Below are positions 1 through 8,918 of a stretch of DNA of 64,000 nt, in pieces. The notes under the pieces were generated by a model, which did no database searches, was not told the DNA's origin, and saw nothing but the letters and a program-made list of their open reading frames with translations. A program made the position numbers and the translations under genes. The stretch's first letter is position 1, and every line of letters starts with the position of its first letter. This stretch comes from Clostridium sp. CAG:1000 (GTDB lineage: Bacteria > Bacillota_I > Bacilli_A > RF39 > UBA660). The stretch covers positions 1-64,000 of the forward strand of contig HG000345.1 in NCBI GenBank assembly GCA_000436975.1. Direction: 5' to 3'.

Positions 1-34
1 CATTCCTACGAATGCTTGTCAATACTTTTTTCAT
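1..34 (-). CDS. Partial CDS, N-terminal 11 residues only
   Basis: A perfect ribosome binding site (AGGAGGT, 41-47) stands 6 nt before an ATG at 34 on the minus strand. The visible peptide is MKKVLTSIRRN and then the window ends. It follows the tail-tip gene and is therefore the next late gene of the prophage, either structural or lysis. Its function cannot be told. Confidence 0.6.
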   Translation of the reverse strand, partial: MKKVLTSIRRN

Positions 35-45
35 AATTTTACCTC

Positions 46-1431
46 CTAATTTTCATCATAGGTGCCAACATAAGTCACACCTAAAACAACTTGCGTTCCT
101 TTCTTAATTTCACCATTTACTTTAAAATAATTTATGCCTTCGGTTACATACCAATAATAAATAGGATCACCTTTTGTTATTGGAAAATTTGAACTTTGTG
201 GTGTGATTTTATCTGTCACGGTAATTGAAAATTGCCACGAATACTTATAATCGCAAATTCCACCTAAATCAAAATCTTTCAAAGAAAAAGAACCATCATC
301 ATTTATCGTTGGTTCTAATACTATAGTAGTCCATTCATTATCTTCTTTTTTCTTGTATTCACACTTAAATGTAGCAGTATTTTTAATATTCTCACTAAAG
401 TAACCATTAAAGAATTTACCATTTAAGCTTAAAATAATATTTGAACTAGTGGATGTTTTTCTTTTGCCACTCGCAGTAATTTGAGGGTAAAAATAATTAA
501 TCATTGAAATATTAAATTCGTATGTAGTTTGATAACCTCTACTGTCAATCACTGTTAATTTGTACGAATCGCTCCAATTAAGTGGACTATAAGGGCTTAC
601 TACTTCTACACCATTAATCTTTTGTGAAATGATGCTAGCGCCATTCTTAGCGCTTACATCCCACGACAACATCGGAGCAGATTCATATTTAATGAATTTA
701 GTGTTATCACCAGTTAATAATACAGTAGCCTCACATGTATCAATTGCTCCTACATTACTAATCGCAGGTTTACACAATTCTTCATTTGCAAATGCATTAA
801 ATGTTGTAGTTTTTTCACCGATTTTTGAGCTCCCATCATAAGTGATTGCTCTTAATGTAACTACACCATATTTTTTATTTGGGATTTGATTATAGAAGCT
901 TTCAGGCAAAGTCCAACCATAAGTTGTATTCGAAGTCTTAGTCACAATATTCGTCCATGAAATTTCGTTTTCGAACTTGTAGTCTATCGTTGTAGTGAAA
1001 GATGATGCCTTTTTATTAATAACAATAATTGTGCTACTCCCAATATCAGCATTTGAGGCTGTGATATCGCTAGCCCTCGGTATTGTAGTAAGTGTTCTTG
1101 TACCACTATCACTTAAAGTCCCTAATACTGATGTACCGGTTGCAATATGCCAAGACCAACTTACTGATTTTTTTCCATCATCATTATGCTGAATATTACT
1201 GAATGTAAATGTAGCACTTACTTTGCCACCTTTAGATAAAGAAACATTTTTTGATTGCTCTTCTCCATTACAAGTACATTTTAGTGATTTTGAATTAAAC
1301 CAGGTAGAACTGTTATTTGCACTAAATGTAATTGTAATTGATAAATCAGATCTATTATTTGCTTTATCTACACTTTCGCTAAATGAAGTACTCTTTGTTG
1401 CTGCAAATAATTGTATATTTAATTTCATCAT
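46..1431 (-). CDS. Phage tail-tip/minor structural protein, DUF859-like
   Basis: This 461-residue protein is rich in Ser, Thr and Asn with a repetitive beta-strand pattern. Around residue 115 it has a TLTTIPRAS segment, which I associate with the DUF859 family of Streptococcus and clostridial siphophage minor structural proteins. By position, after the tail hub gene, it is probably a baseplate, receptor-binding or neck-fibre protein on the virion surface. The start ATG overlaps the stop of the upstream gene (ATGA-type junction) behind a CAGGAG ribosome site. The family call rests on memory of the motif. Confidence 0.6.
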   Translation of the reverse strand: MMKLNIQLFAATKSTSFSESVDKANNRSDLSITITFSANNSSTWFNSKSLKCTCNGEEQSKNVSLSKGGKVSATFTFSNIQHNDDGKKSVSWSWHIATGTSVLGTLSDSGTRTLTTIPRASDITASNADIGSSTIIVINKKASSFTTTIDYKFENEISWTNIVTKTSNTTYGWTLPESFYNQIPNKKYGVVTLRAITYDGSSKIGEKTTTFNAFANEELCKPAISNVGAIDTCEATVLLTGDNTKFIKYESAPMLSWDVSAKNGASIISQKINGVEVVSPYSPLNWSDSYKLTVIDSRGYQTTYEFNISMINYFYPQITASGKRKTSTSSNIILSLNGKFFNGYFSENIKNTATFKCEYKKKEDNEWTTIVLEPTINDDGSFSLKDFDLGGICDYKYSWQFSITVTDKITPQSSNFPITKGDPIYYWYVTEGINYFKVNGEIKKGTQVVLGVTYVGTYDEN

Positions 1432-3011
1432 ATATCAAACACTCCTGTTCCTGTATTGCCATCTTCATCTGTATAATCTTCAAATCTTGAAGCACTGCCG
1501 CATACGAAATACTTACGCACTGTAAGATTCTCAGTTCGAACTATTGATTCTTTTAATTCCTCATCATAGCCAGCAAATAGCAATTCATCGTTATTCTGTG
1601 TAGTTTCAACAGATACACCTTTTTCATTAATTGTCGAACTAGTTTTTGCACCAATTTTTTCATAATGCATACCATTTTCGTCAAAAGTACCACTTGTTGT
1701 TTGCACTTTTGTAACAGAGCCATCCGTTAACTTAGTATTAACTTCAGTTTTTGTATAAGTATTAGTTTGTATAGTTTCAACAGATTTTTCTAATTCAACA
1801 GTTTTTGAAGTTGGCGTATAATCATCAAATTTTTCTTTTATTTCTTGATAGTTATTGCTGGTTTCTATATCAATTTCTTTTATGGAACTAACAATTGAAT
1901 TTATTTGATTGTTTATATGATTTACATCAAATTTAACTTGGTCTAACTTTTCTTTGTTGCTACCTGCCAAATTATAATCCGTTATAGATTTAGTTTCAGT
2001 ATTAGCACTTACTTTTGATTTTATTCTACTTGTTGTTTCAAAATTTAAAATCACGCTTTTGAATTGATTTCCATTTTTGTCGATTACTTCTATTTCATCA
2101 TTTAAATCAAAATAAAAACCATCAACAAAATCTGATAGTTCAAATGGTATATATGAAGTTCCAATGAAATATGAAGCTACTGTTTCTATCATTTCTTCTC
2201 TATATAAATCTACAAATGGGTTATCAAGTATTTTACATTCAATTCTGTCTCCTTCTACAACTTCTGGATAAACAATATCATCATTATATCCATCTTTTCC
2301 AAGTACTAATGTGTTGTACGGACCAACTATATTTTCTTTAGATAAATTAATATATCTTTTTCTTTCTATTAATTCATTTGTTGCAGTTCTTGATTTTATT
2401 TCTAATTTACCTTCTCTATTGATAAATGCTATTGAATTACCTATTTCAGCGAGTCTTCTTATTATTTCTCTACAAGTTATTTTTTCTTTAAAATTAGGTT
2501 GTTTAAATTGATAACTAGACCAATTAAAAGTACTATTTGCTAATTCTATTCCAATTTGAGTACAAATATCATCAACTATCTCTTGACCACTATGAGTTTG
2601 ATTATTATCCCAAGATAAAGTACTTACATAAGGTACATCAAATAATTGAGTTCTATCTTGTGCATCTTGAATTGTAATAGTTCTTGTACTAATATTAGTT
2701 GTTATATTTGTGGCAGTTGGTTTAAAGATACCCTGTGGAACCCATTCTATCTGATTATTTATATATAATCCTTTATATACAATAATTTCTTTATTTTCAA
2801 AATCTAGATTATTGTTTAAATTATATATTTCAAAATTTACTTTTTTGGTTGGAAATTCACCAAATGTTCTATCACAATTATGTACAATTTTAGGAGCACT
2901 TTTTATAACTGAACCAGTATAAGTTACATTGTCAACAACTATTTTACATTTAGGGCTTAATGATAGATTTGTTTTTATATAATTTCTATAATTGCTACTA
3001 ACACTATACAT
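1428..3011 (-). CDS. Phage tail hub / tail-associated structural protein
   Basis: This 527-residue protein lies immediately after the distal-tail-sized gene and before the DUF859-like gene, the usual place of the gp27-like tail hub (Tal) in Gram-positive siphophages. The N-terminal 330 residues look like a folded hub, with segments such as TITIQDAQDRTQLFDVPY. Residues from about 350 onward are hydrophilic and helical, then low in complexity with Thr-rich stretches. No peptidase or lysozyme motif was seen. It overlaps both neighbours by a few bases, so it is co-translated with them. Confidence 0.65.
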   Translation of the reverse strand: MYSVSSNYRNYIKTNLSLSPKCKIVVDNVTYTGSVIKSAPKIVHNCDRTFGEFPTKKVNFEIYNLNNNLDFENKEIIVYKGLYINNQIEWVPQGIFKPTATNITTNISTRTITIQDAQDRTQLFDVPYVSTLSWDNNQTHSGQEIVDDICTQIGIELANSTFNWSSYQFKQPNFKEKITCREIIRRLAEIGNSIAFINREGKLEIKSRTATNELIERKRYINLSKENIVGPYNTLVLGKDGYNDDIVYPEVVEGDRIECKILDNPFVDLYREEMIETVASYFIGTSYIPFELSDFVDGFYFDLNDEIEVIDKNGNQFKSVILNFETTSRIKSKVSANTETKSITDYNLAGSNKEKLDQVKFDVNHINNQINSIVSSIKEIDIETSNNYQEIKEKFDDYTPTSKTVELEKSVETIQTNTYTKTEVNTKLTDGSVTKVQTTSGTFDENGMHYEKIGAKTSSTINEKGVSVETTQNNDELLFAGYDEELKESIVRTENLTVRKYFVCGSASRFEDYTDEDGNTGTGVFDI

Positions 3012-3385
3012 TAGATATCATCAACTTTCATTTGAATAAACCTTATTTGGAATGGTTCACAAGTAAAATCATCATTTATTGCTTTAACTTTTATTGCATC
3101 ACCAACTACATACATGCTTTTTGTTAACCAATTTTTTTCTTTCAAATCATAGTAATATAAAGAACAACTTGTTTTTTCTAGTAGTTTTAATATTTTTGAA
3201 ATTTCATCTTCACCACGAAAGTCTTTGAAATCATAACTTACTTTATTAAGCAACCCAATAACATCTCTATACATAGTTCCATCATCACTTCTACCTGCGT
3301 TATCACCATCTTGTTGCTGATATTCATAACTTATATCATCTGCTTCAAACATCACATTATCTACTTTAAATTGATATTTTTCCAT
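3011..3385 (-). CDS. Small phage tail protein (distal-tail position, DUF6711-like)
   Basis: The protein has 124 residues and lies between the tape measure and the tail hub, where siphophages encode the distal tail protein. It is smaller than a full Dit (about 250 residues), so it may be a reduced version or a DUF6711-type protein. The sequence alternates polar and hydrophobic residues and has no membrane segment. A terminator lies just upstream at the end of the tape-measure gene, so expression may depend on read-through. The name is given from position and length only. Confidence 0.5.
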   Translation of the reverse strand: MEKYQFKVDNVMFEADDISYEYQQQDGDNAGRSDDGTMYRDVIGLLNKVSYDFKDFRGEDEISKILKLLEKTSCSLYYYDLKEKNWLTKSMYVVGDAIKVKAINDDFTCEPFQIRFIQMKVDDI

Positions 3386-3409
3386 AAAATCACCTTCTTT
3401 CCAAGCAAG

Positions 3410-3446
3410 TAAAAAGGCAAACTATTGAATTAACAATAATTTGCCT
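3410..3446 (-). terminator. Intrinsic terminator at the end of the tape-measure gene
   Basis: Arms at 3415-3427 and 3434-3446 pair over 13 positions with one mismatch, and a short T tract follows on the minus strand. The hairpin overlaps the last codons of the tape-measure gene, so it may lower expression of the tail-tip genes relative to the tail body. Confidence 0.7.
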
Positions 3447-5932
3447 GCATCTATTTGTGCTTGATTTATTTTTTGAATAATAGTTTTACCATCTTCATAT
3501 TTATGATAAATTGTAATTTCAATTTCTTGTTTACCATTAGTTCCAGAATCTTTAATTGCTTTTAATGTTTGCTCGTAGATTTTGCTCTCTGGAGAAACAA
3601 TTTCACCTTCTCGTTTGTTATCACCAATGATTGCTAATTGAGGGTTGTTTGCTTTTGCATAACCACCTTGGGCAAGTTTTGGAATTTTTGGAAAAAATGA
3701 AGGCAATTTTTTATTAACTTTATCAACAAAATTAGTATTTAACCATTTTTTTATCGATCCAGTAACTTCTCCTATCTTGATTTTTAAAGACAAAGATTTG
3801 TCTCCCCACCAAGACTTAATATTACTCCACCAATCAGAAACCTTTTCTTTAGTGGTTTCAAACTTATTTTTTACAACTAGTTTTTTATCCCCCCACCAAG
3901 ATTTCAAAGATGAATACCAATCAGAAACATGTTGCTTAGTAGTTTCCCACTTTGCTTGCACCTTTGGAGCAATATCTGAAAACCATGATTTAACGTCTTC
4001 CCATCTTTCTTTAAACCATTCTTTTTTAGATAAAATGCCTTCCCATAATCCTTCAATTATATATTTACCTAAATCTTTAAATATTTTACTAGGACTATGA
4101 ATTTCAAATGCTTCTTTAAAACCTTTTACAAAAGCTTCTTTAAATTCATTCCATTTTTCTTTTATCCAATTTCCAATTCCTAGAATACCTTCCCATAATC
4201 CTTCAATTATATTTTTTCCAATTTCTTTAAGATCGATTTCAGAAAGCCATGTTTTGAAATCTTCCCATTTTTTAGGAACTGTTTCAGTGAAAAATTTTTT
4301 AATAGCATTTGGTGCATCGATTATTAAAAATTTAGCAATTTTACCATAAATTTTACCTATCAATTCACCTGTTTTTGAGGGCAAATCTTCAAAAAAGTTT
4401 AAAATCTTATTTTTCAATTTACTAAAATCTAATTTTTTAGTTGCTTTATCGTATTCTGGCGCTGTTTCTTTTGCAAACTTTCCTATTTTTGATAATATTT
4501 TTGAAATTGTATTAAGAGTATCCACTATTTCATCACCTGTCCATTTTGCAAGTGGTTTAAGAAAATTATCCCATAACCATTCTAGTTGTGGTTGCCAGTA
4601 ATCAATTGCTCCACCTAACCAGTCAATTGCTCCACTTAGTAAATTTAAAAAACTTGGTATTAATTTTTCAATTGAAAATTCTGCAAATGGCACTAATATA
4701 TTAAAATAAAACCATTCTAGTCCTTTAAATAGACTTTTGTTAAATGGTTCCAAAGACTTTTTTAATTTCTTAAAAGAATTTATCAGTGGTCCAAAGTCAA
4801 TTTTTGTTAATGGTTCAATATATTTCTTAATATTATCAGAAGTTGCTTTTAATGCAGAATCAATAGGATTTTCAGTTTTTTTAATTGGGTGATTAGAAAT
4901 TGTACCAGAACCGCCACCCGTATTTGTTGAATTTTTATTTTTGTCATTATTAATTGTGTGTATCTCATCAAGCCCACTAAATGCTTTATTCATCTTTTTA
5001 GCAGAACTAACAGCATCTTTTGCAGCAGTCTTACTTGATTCACCAACACCAGCTATACTATTTGTTGTTTTTGATATTACATTCGGCATTTTTAACCCGA
5101 ATGCACTCATAACCACTTGTATTTTTTCAAATAATTTTGTAATAGCAGTAATAGCAGTATTTATAACTGGTATAAATAATTGTGCTATTGGTGTTACAAC
5201 CTTACCTATCGCAACTGTCATCTGATTAAAATTAAATTTTAATTGTTGAATTTGTCCTGCAAAAGTCTTTGTATAGTTTGCTGCATCTCCAACTTGAAAT
5301 TTGGTTTCATTCATGATGCCTTTATATTCTGCTTGAATCTTCTCCTGCTGTGTTAATGCAGTAGAAGATTTACCAACACTTTTAGCATATTCTTCCCACA
5401 TTTTAGCTACATTCTTTGTAACGCCTGCATTATCTACAAGTATTGAATTTTCATTTTTTAAACCTTCAGTAGCAGTAACTACTGCTTCACCTAAATCATA
5501 TGATGCTTGTCTACCAAAGGCAGCACTATCTTTTAGTCTAGTAAGAGTATCTTCAATTTGAGAAGTGTCATATCCTCTAGATAATAGATTTTTATATGCA
5601 GTAGCAGTCTCTTCTATAGATACTAAACCATCAGCAGTATACTTTTTAATAAAATCTTGTGCTTCTGAAAATGAATTGCCAGTACCTTGTACAATACTAT
5701 TTAAACCAGTGAATGCACTTTGAACTTTGCTTGCACTATCAATGCATTTTTTCGTAAAATTAGCAACAGTTTTTACTGCAAAAGCACCAGCAACCAATGC
5801 TCCAATTTTTCCAAATGAACTTGAAAAAGCACTCTCGGTTCCCTTTACTTTATTGTTCAATTGTTTATCATAATTAGAAGAGTTTAATTTAAGTTCTAAA
5901 TCAACTGCTGCTACATTCGTCGATTTTGCCAT
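3422..5932 (-). CDS. Phage tail tape measure protein
   Basis: This is the longest phage gene, at 836 residues. It carries the usual tape-measure features: an N-terminal domain, a hydrophobic stretch near residues 40-55 (KIGALVAGAFAVKTV), a long helical region, and a central run of GLWEGI and W-rich repeats. Near residues 640-720 a unit with SDW and KSWWGDK occurs twice almost identically. The protein sets tail length and is ejected with DNA. It follows the tail-assembly chaperones as expected and has a strong AGGAGGTG ribosome site. The repeat copies suggest recent internal duplication. Confidence 0.92.
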   Translation of the reverse strand: MAKSTNVAAVDLELKLNSSNYDKQLNNKVKGTESAFSSSFGKIGALVAGAFAVKTVANFTKKCIDSASKVQSAFTGLNSIVQGTGNSFSEAQDFIKKYTADGLVSIEETATAYKNLLSRGYDTSQIEDTLTRLKDSAAFGRQASYDLGEAVVTATEGLKNENSILVDNAGVTKNVAKMWEEYAKSVGKSSTALTQQEKIQAEYKGIMNETKFQVGDAANYTKTFAGQIQQLKFNFNQMTVAIGKVVTPIAQLFIPVINTAITAITKLFEKIQVVMSAFGLKMPNVISKTTNSIAGVGESSKTAAKDAVSSAKKMNKAFSGLDEIHTINNDKNKNSTNTGGGSGTISNHPIKKTENPIDSALKATSDNIKKYIEPLTKIDFGPLINSFKKLKKSLEPFNKSLFKGLEWFYFNILVPFAEFSIEKLIPSFLNLLSGAIDWLGGAIDYWQPQLEWLWDNFLKPLAKWTGDEIVDTLNTISKILSKIGKFAKETAPEYDKATKKLDFSKLKNKILNFFEDLPSKTGELIGKIYGKIAKFLIIDAPNAIKKFFTETVPKKWEDFKTWLSEIDLKEIGKNIIEGLWEGILGIGNWIKEKWNEFKEAFVKGFKEAFEIHSPSKIFKDLGKYIIEGLWEGILSKKEWFKERWEDVKSWFSDIAPKVQAKWETTKQHVSDWYSSLKSWWGDKKLVVKNKFETTKEKVSDWWSNIKSWWGDKSLSLKIKIGEVTGSIKKWLNTNFVDKVNKKLPSFFPKIPKLAQGGYAKANNPQLAIIGDNKREGEIVSPESKIYEQTLKAIKDSGTNGKQEIEITIYHKYEDGKTIIQKINQAQIDAGKLLLIQ

Positions 5933-5942
5933 ATTTCACCTC

Positions 5943-6281
5943 CTATCTAAATATTGAAGAAAATACTTTTGATATATCTTCTTTCTTTAATTCGATTTTT
6001 TGTTGCTTTTTATTTTTTAATTTAAACTGATTCCATTCATTCCTTATTTCTTTTTCTTTTTTTGTCATTTCACGAATTTTTTTAGAATCAGTTTCAGATC
6101 TAATTTGAACAACATATCCAAGAGGTGTATCTCCATTTAGCCCACTCAATAATTGTCTAAATTCTTGACACGAAATTTGATCATATTCATAGTAAAGTCT
6201 TATTCCATATTGCTGGGCAAAACTAGATACAATTAAATCCCGGTCATATTCCATATCGTAGAAAGTTTCCGGGATTATTAG
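5943..6281 (-). CDS. Tail assembly chaperone, frameshift extension (gpT-like part of gpGT)
   Basis: The downstream frame encodes the T half of a lambda gpG/gpGT-type tail chaperone, with motifs FAQQYGIRL and GDTPLGYVVQIRSE. A free-standing ATG exists at 6254, but the open frame continues upstream to 6281 and encodes LIIPETFYD before that ATG. This joins the family's conserved PETFYDMEYDRDL motif. It is therefore expressed by -1 frameshifting at 6281-6287, giving a fusion of about 223 residues with the upstream gene. The chaperone wraps the tape measure during tail assembly and is absent from virions. Confidence 0.85.
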   Translation of the reverse strand, partial: LIIPETFYDMEYDRDLIVSSFAQQYGIRLYYEYDQISCQEFRQLLSGLNGDTPLGYVVQIRSETDSKKIREMTKKEKEIRNEWNQFKLKNKKQQKIELKKEDISKVFSSIFR

Positions 6282-6613
6282 TTTTTTCTTGCTTGTTCCT
6301 TAGCGATTCGTTGTAGTTCTTTTGGATCATCACCAGTAATAGCACCCATAATGCAAAAACTTAAATATATTGATGATTCAACTGGTAAATCTAAATTAAT
6401 CACTTCTAATGCATTCTCTTTGCCTAAAGCAAGTTCATAAATTTGATTAGTTTTTTCTTCTTCACTCAATTCTACATTGCTTTGAACTTTTTGTATTTTG
6501 TCAAATGTTTTTTGTCTGTTATCAACAGTGTATAGTTTATCTCCTATTTTTAATTGTGGTTGGTTATCTCCACTTAATATTTCTTTTGTAATTCCTGTAT
6601 CTATAATTCTCAT
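6278..6613 (-). CDS. Tail assembly chaperone, upstream part (gpG-like)
   Basis: The protein has 111 residues and lies between the tail tube and tape-measure genes. It is a small soluble protein with a hydrophobic C-terminal helix (SSIYLSFCIMGAITG). It corresponds to gpG of the lambda-type chaperone pair. Most ribosomes stop at the TAA at 6278-6280; a minority shift at the adjacent heptamer to make the GT fusion. The ribosome site is AGAAAGGA. Confidence 0.85.
   Translation of the reverse strand: MRIIDTGITKEILSGDNQPQLKIGDKLYTVDNRQKTFDKIQKVQSNVELSEEEKTNQIYELALGKENALEVINLDLPVESSIYLSFCIMGAITGDDPKELQRIAKEQARKN
6281..6287 (-). promoter_or_regulatory. Programmed -1 ribosomal frameshift site (A AAA AAC)
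   Basis: In the frame of the upstream chaperone the minus strand reads AGA AAA AAC TAA. The canonical slippery heptamer A AAA AAC therefore lies directly before the stop codon. A -1 slip moves ribosomes into the downstream frame and restores the family motif PETFYDMEYDRDL. This matches the conserved G/GT frameshift of long-tailed phages. Confidence 0.92.
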
Positions 6614-6633
6614 AATTTGTTTTCCTTTCTTAT

Positions 6634-6676
6634 ATAAAAAAATAAGGGCAAAGATTTTTTATAAATCTTCACCCTC
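6634..6676 (-). terminator. Intrinsic terminator after the major tail gene
   Basis: A 13-bp arm (6644-6656) pairs with 6663-6675 and is followed on the minus strand by a long T-rich tract. It sits between the highly expressed tail-tube gene and the chaperones, and probably sets their relative dosage by partial termination. Confidence 0.8.
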
Positions 6677-6692
6677 TATTTATTTGTTTAAA

Positions 6693-7139
6693 TTAACTAG
6701 CTGGTGTAAATGTAGGTTTTCCTTTACCTGTTAAATCACCGCTTAATGGTGCAACATCAGTAGCAGCACCTAATATGTCTGTTAAAGCAGTAACTGCTGT
6801 AAATTCTAATTTAGATCCATCTGGAAATTCAATTTGCCAGTCTGCTTCAGCAGATTTACCCATTTTATATCTTAAACTTTCAAGATAATCATTTCCAGTA
6901 TCTCCTAATGTTCTCTTACCACTAAATGAACCAGTTAATGCTTTTGCAGTTAGCAATGCATTTTGCCATCCACCATCTTTAATTGAATACCAAGTTTCAG
7001 TATTGTTTTCTAAACTTAAACTTACTTCTTCTAAATCTGCAATTTCGCTATAAACTGCTGGTTGATCACTTGCAGCAGATGTTTTAACTTTAACTTTGCA
7101 TTCACTAACAGCATATTGTCCTACAGTAACTGTAGCCAT
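6693..7139 (-). CDS. Major tail tube protein
   Basis: This 148-residue protein begins MATVTVGQY and is rich in Ala, Thr, Gly and Ser, with the pattern of a tail-tube beta-sandwich. Motifs include WQNALLTAKALTGSFSGKR and WQIEFPDGSKLEFTA. It precedes the chaperone pair and is followed by a strong terminator, the normal setting for the abundant tail tube protein of Firmicute siphophages. The GC content of its codons is higher than in the neighbouring small genes, consistent with high expression. Confidence 0.85.
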   Translation of the reverse strand: MATVTVGQYAVSECKVKVKTSAASDQPAVYSEIADLEEVSLSLENNTETWYSIKDGGWQNALLTAKALTGSFSGKRTLGDTGNDYLESLRYKMGKSAEADWQIEFPDGSKLEFTAVTALTDILGAATDVAPLSGDLTGKGKPTFTPAS

Positions 7140-7149
7140 TATTAATCAC

Positions 7150-7536
7150 TCACCTTTCTTCGTACGAATCAAATTCAATTGAATATTCATATACATTGTT
7201 ATCATCAGTTCCCAAACTAATAGGGTTTTCATATAGCATTTGAATAAATATTCTTTTTTCTTCAATAAAAAATGACTTCTCATTAAAGAAATCATATATT
7301 TTTTGTGCCATTATTTCGGCATCATTTTGGTTTTTAGTATATCTTAATAGAATAGTTATAGGTTTAATAGTTGTGGATTTATTTCTATTCCCCCCAATAA
7401 TTCCAACATAAGGTTGTGTTCTTTTATCGTAGAAACAAATTGCTTTCTCTTTATTATTATCAATTTTTCCAATACTGATAGATTCAGTCCATTTGAAGTT
7501 ATCTTTAAAATAATCTTTATATTGCTTTAATGTCAT
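7150..7536 (-). CDS. Tail terminator / minor capsid protein (PF12691-like)
   Basis: This 128-residue protein carries a YVGIIGGNRNKSTTIKPITILL segment typical of the phage minor capsid/tail-terminator family found between the connector genes and the tail tube. It would form the ring that ends the tail tube and joins it to the head. It overlaps the upstream gene by 4 nt (ATGA). Confidence 0.7.
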   Translation of the reverse strand: MTLKQYKDYFKDNFKWTESISIGKIDNNKEKAICFYDKRTQPYVGIIGGNRNKSTTIKPITILLRYTKNQNDAEIMAQKIYDFFNEKSFFIEEKRIFIQMLYENPISLGTDDNNVYEYSIEFDSYEER

Positions 7537-7913
7537 TTTAATTTACCTTTCATAATTTTAGCAAATTTCTTTTTAGCAAAATCTTTTTTATTTCCATTAA
7601 TGTATGATTCAAACCATTCACCGCCTGCATTTTTGTTTTTATCTTTTCTAAAATTATATTCAGGATGCATATATAACCTTCTTGCATATGGTGTGTCTGA
7701 TACAATGAATACTTTTCCACTATTCTTTTTAGAATCATCTACAAATGTACTTCTATTTTGCAGTTCTCCAGTATCAAATGGCATAGTTTGGCTTCTTTGC
7801 AAATCGCCTTTTACTGCATCAGCAGTTTCTACTAATGATTGAACAGCAATTTGTTTGATCACAGCATTATTTTTTAAATTGATCTTGCCTTTTACTTTTG
7901 CATTTAATTTCAT
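7533..7913 (-). CDS. Phage minor capsid protein / head-tail joining protein (PF11114-like)
   Basis: The protein has 126 residues with the motifs MPFDTGELQNRS and TPYARRLYMHPEYNF, which are characteristic of the HK97 gp10-like neck protein family. It has a basic lysine-rich N-terminus and C-terminus. It belongs to the head-completion block of four overlapping genes (7150-8643) and joins the connector to the tail terminator. Confidence 0.8.
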   Translation of the reverse strand: MKLNAKVKGKINLKNNAVIKQIAVQSLVETADAVKGDLQRSQTMPFDTGELQNRSTFVDDSKKNSGKVFIVSDTPYARRLYMHPEYNFRKDKNKNAGGEWFESYINGNKKDFAKKKFAKIMKGKLK

Positions 7914-8257
7914 TTTATTTCAAACTCCGTATGATGAACTGTACCATTAGGATTTCTAGGCCTATAACCAGCATATATCTCATAACTATTGCCATTTATA
8001 GTAATAGCACCATCACTAACATTTTTTAATGATGGTGCTATATCACCTTTTATAATAACTTTTCCAAGTAAAGTAATTTGTTTACCTTCAGCATCAATAA
8101 TTCTTTTTGCTTTTTCACTGAATATACATTTACCACTTGTTTTTAAACCTTCAAGAGGACTTCCTTCTTCTGAAATTCCTTCTTGATTTAAAATAAGTGA
8201 ATAATCAGTTTTTAATAGCCAGTCTGGAAAAGGTAATACACTAATTTTATTAGCCAT
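7910..8257 (-). CDS. Putative minor capsid protein / head-tail stopper (PF10665-like)
   Basis: The protein has 115 residues and ends in YRPRNPNGTVHHTEFEIK, a near-diagnostic ending of the Minor_capsid_1 family. It is probably the stopper ring that closes the portal channel. It overlaps the next gene by 4 nt. Confidence 0.82.
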   Translation of the reverse strand: MANKISVLPFPDWLLKTDYSLILNQEGISEEGSPLEGLKTSGKCIFSEKAKRIIDAEGKQITLLGKVIIKGDIAPSLKNVSDGAITINGNSYEIYAGYRPRNPNGTVHHTEFEIK

Positions 8258-8643
8258 TATCTCAATTCGCTATCTAAACCAGTCTTATGAACATAATCAT
8301 AAGCCATTTCAGACATGTTTTTCCTTTGTGCTATTGTTTTATTGCTATTAGAATTATCTACGCTTACAGATATGTCTAACACGCTATAAGAAGACACATC
8401 TCTATTATCTTCATTGTTATATCCATTTACATAGATATATTCTGCTTGATAACAAATTGCATCTTTTATCTTTTCTTGTTGGAATTTAGTTAAATTATTA
8501 AATCCTATTGCAACTATTCTATTGAATGTTATACTATCAATTTTTTCTTGCGCTAATCTCAAATACTTTTCAATTTCATTTATTGGTACTTTATTACCTT
8601 TAAATTCATCAGAATAGTATTTTTTATCAAAATAAAGTGTCAT
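8257..8643 (-). CDS. Head-tail connector (adaptor) protein
   Basis: This 128-residue, mostly helical protein lies directly downstream of the capsid block. Its layout, with helices around IEKYLRLAQEKIDS and QQEKIKDAICYQAEY, is that of the HK97 gp6-like adaptor that docks under the portal. The position before the stopper supports the call. Confidence 0.72.
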   Translation of the reverse strand: MTLYFDKKYYSDEFKGNKVPINEIEKYLRLAQEKIDSITFNRIVAIGFNNLTKFQQEKIKDAICYQAEYIYVNGYNNEDNRDVSSYSVLDISVSVDNSNSNKTIAQRKNMSEMAYDYVHKTGLDSELR

Positions 8644-8662
8644 ATTGCCACCTCCTAGATGG

Positions 8663-8818
8663 CTATTCTGCCACCATCTTATTTTTTTCTTTTTTAGGAT
8701 TAGATTTATTGTCTTCTTTCATCTCTTCAAAATTAGGATTATTTCTTAATTTATCAATATAAAAGTTTAAGTTTTCAACAATAATCTTTCCAGTTTTCTT
8801 ATTCTTGAACTTTGCCAT
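8663..8818 (-). CDS. Small phage protein of unknown function (51 aa)
   Basis: I chose the ATG at 8818 (MAKFKNKKTG) over the longer upstream frame because the latter overlaps another well-initiated small gene in a different frame and has no better ribosome site. The product is very basic and acidic by turns, with no membrane segment. Small genes of this kind often sit between capsid and connector genes in Firmicute phages. No function is recognised. Confidence 0.55.
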   Translation of the reverse strand: MAKFKNKKTGKIIVENLNFYIDKLRNNPNFEEMKEDNKSNPKKEKNKMVAE

Positions 8819-8906
8819 TTTCATCATCCTTTTTAGGTTGATTTTTTGGTTCTTTCTTATCATCCTTTTTAGGTTGATTTTTTATAATTAATCCAACAGT
8901 TCTCAT
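8799..8906 (-). CDS. Small phage protein with internal duplication (35 aa)
   Basis: An AGGAGG ribosome site stands 6 nt before ATG 8906. The 35-residue product starts MRTVGLIIKNQ and holds two copies of KNQPKKDD, encoded by a tandem DNA duplication. It overlaps the next small gene by 20 nt in another frame. Function is unknown; the strong initiation site just downstream of the capsid gene is the main evidence that it is translated. Confidence 0.5.
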   Translation of the reverse strand: MRTVGLIIKNQPKKDDKKEPKNQPKKDDENGKVQE

Positions 8907-8918
8907 TTTTTCCTCCTA

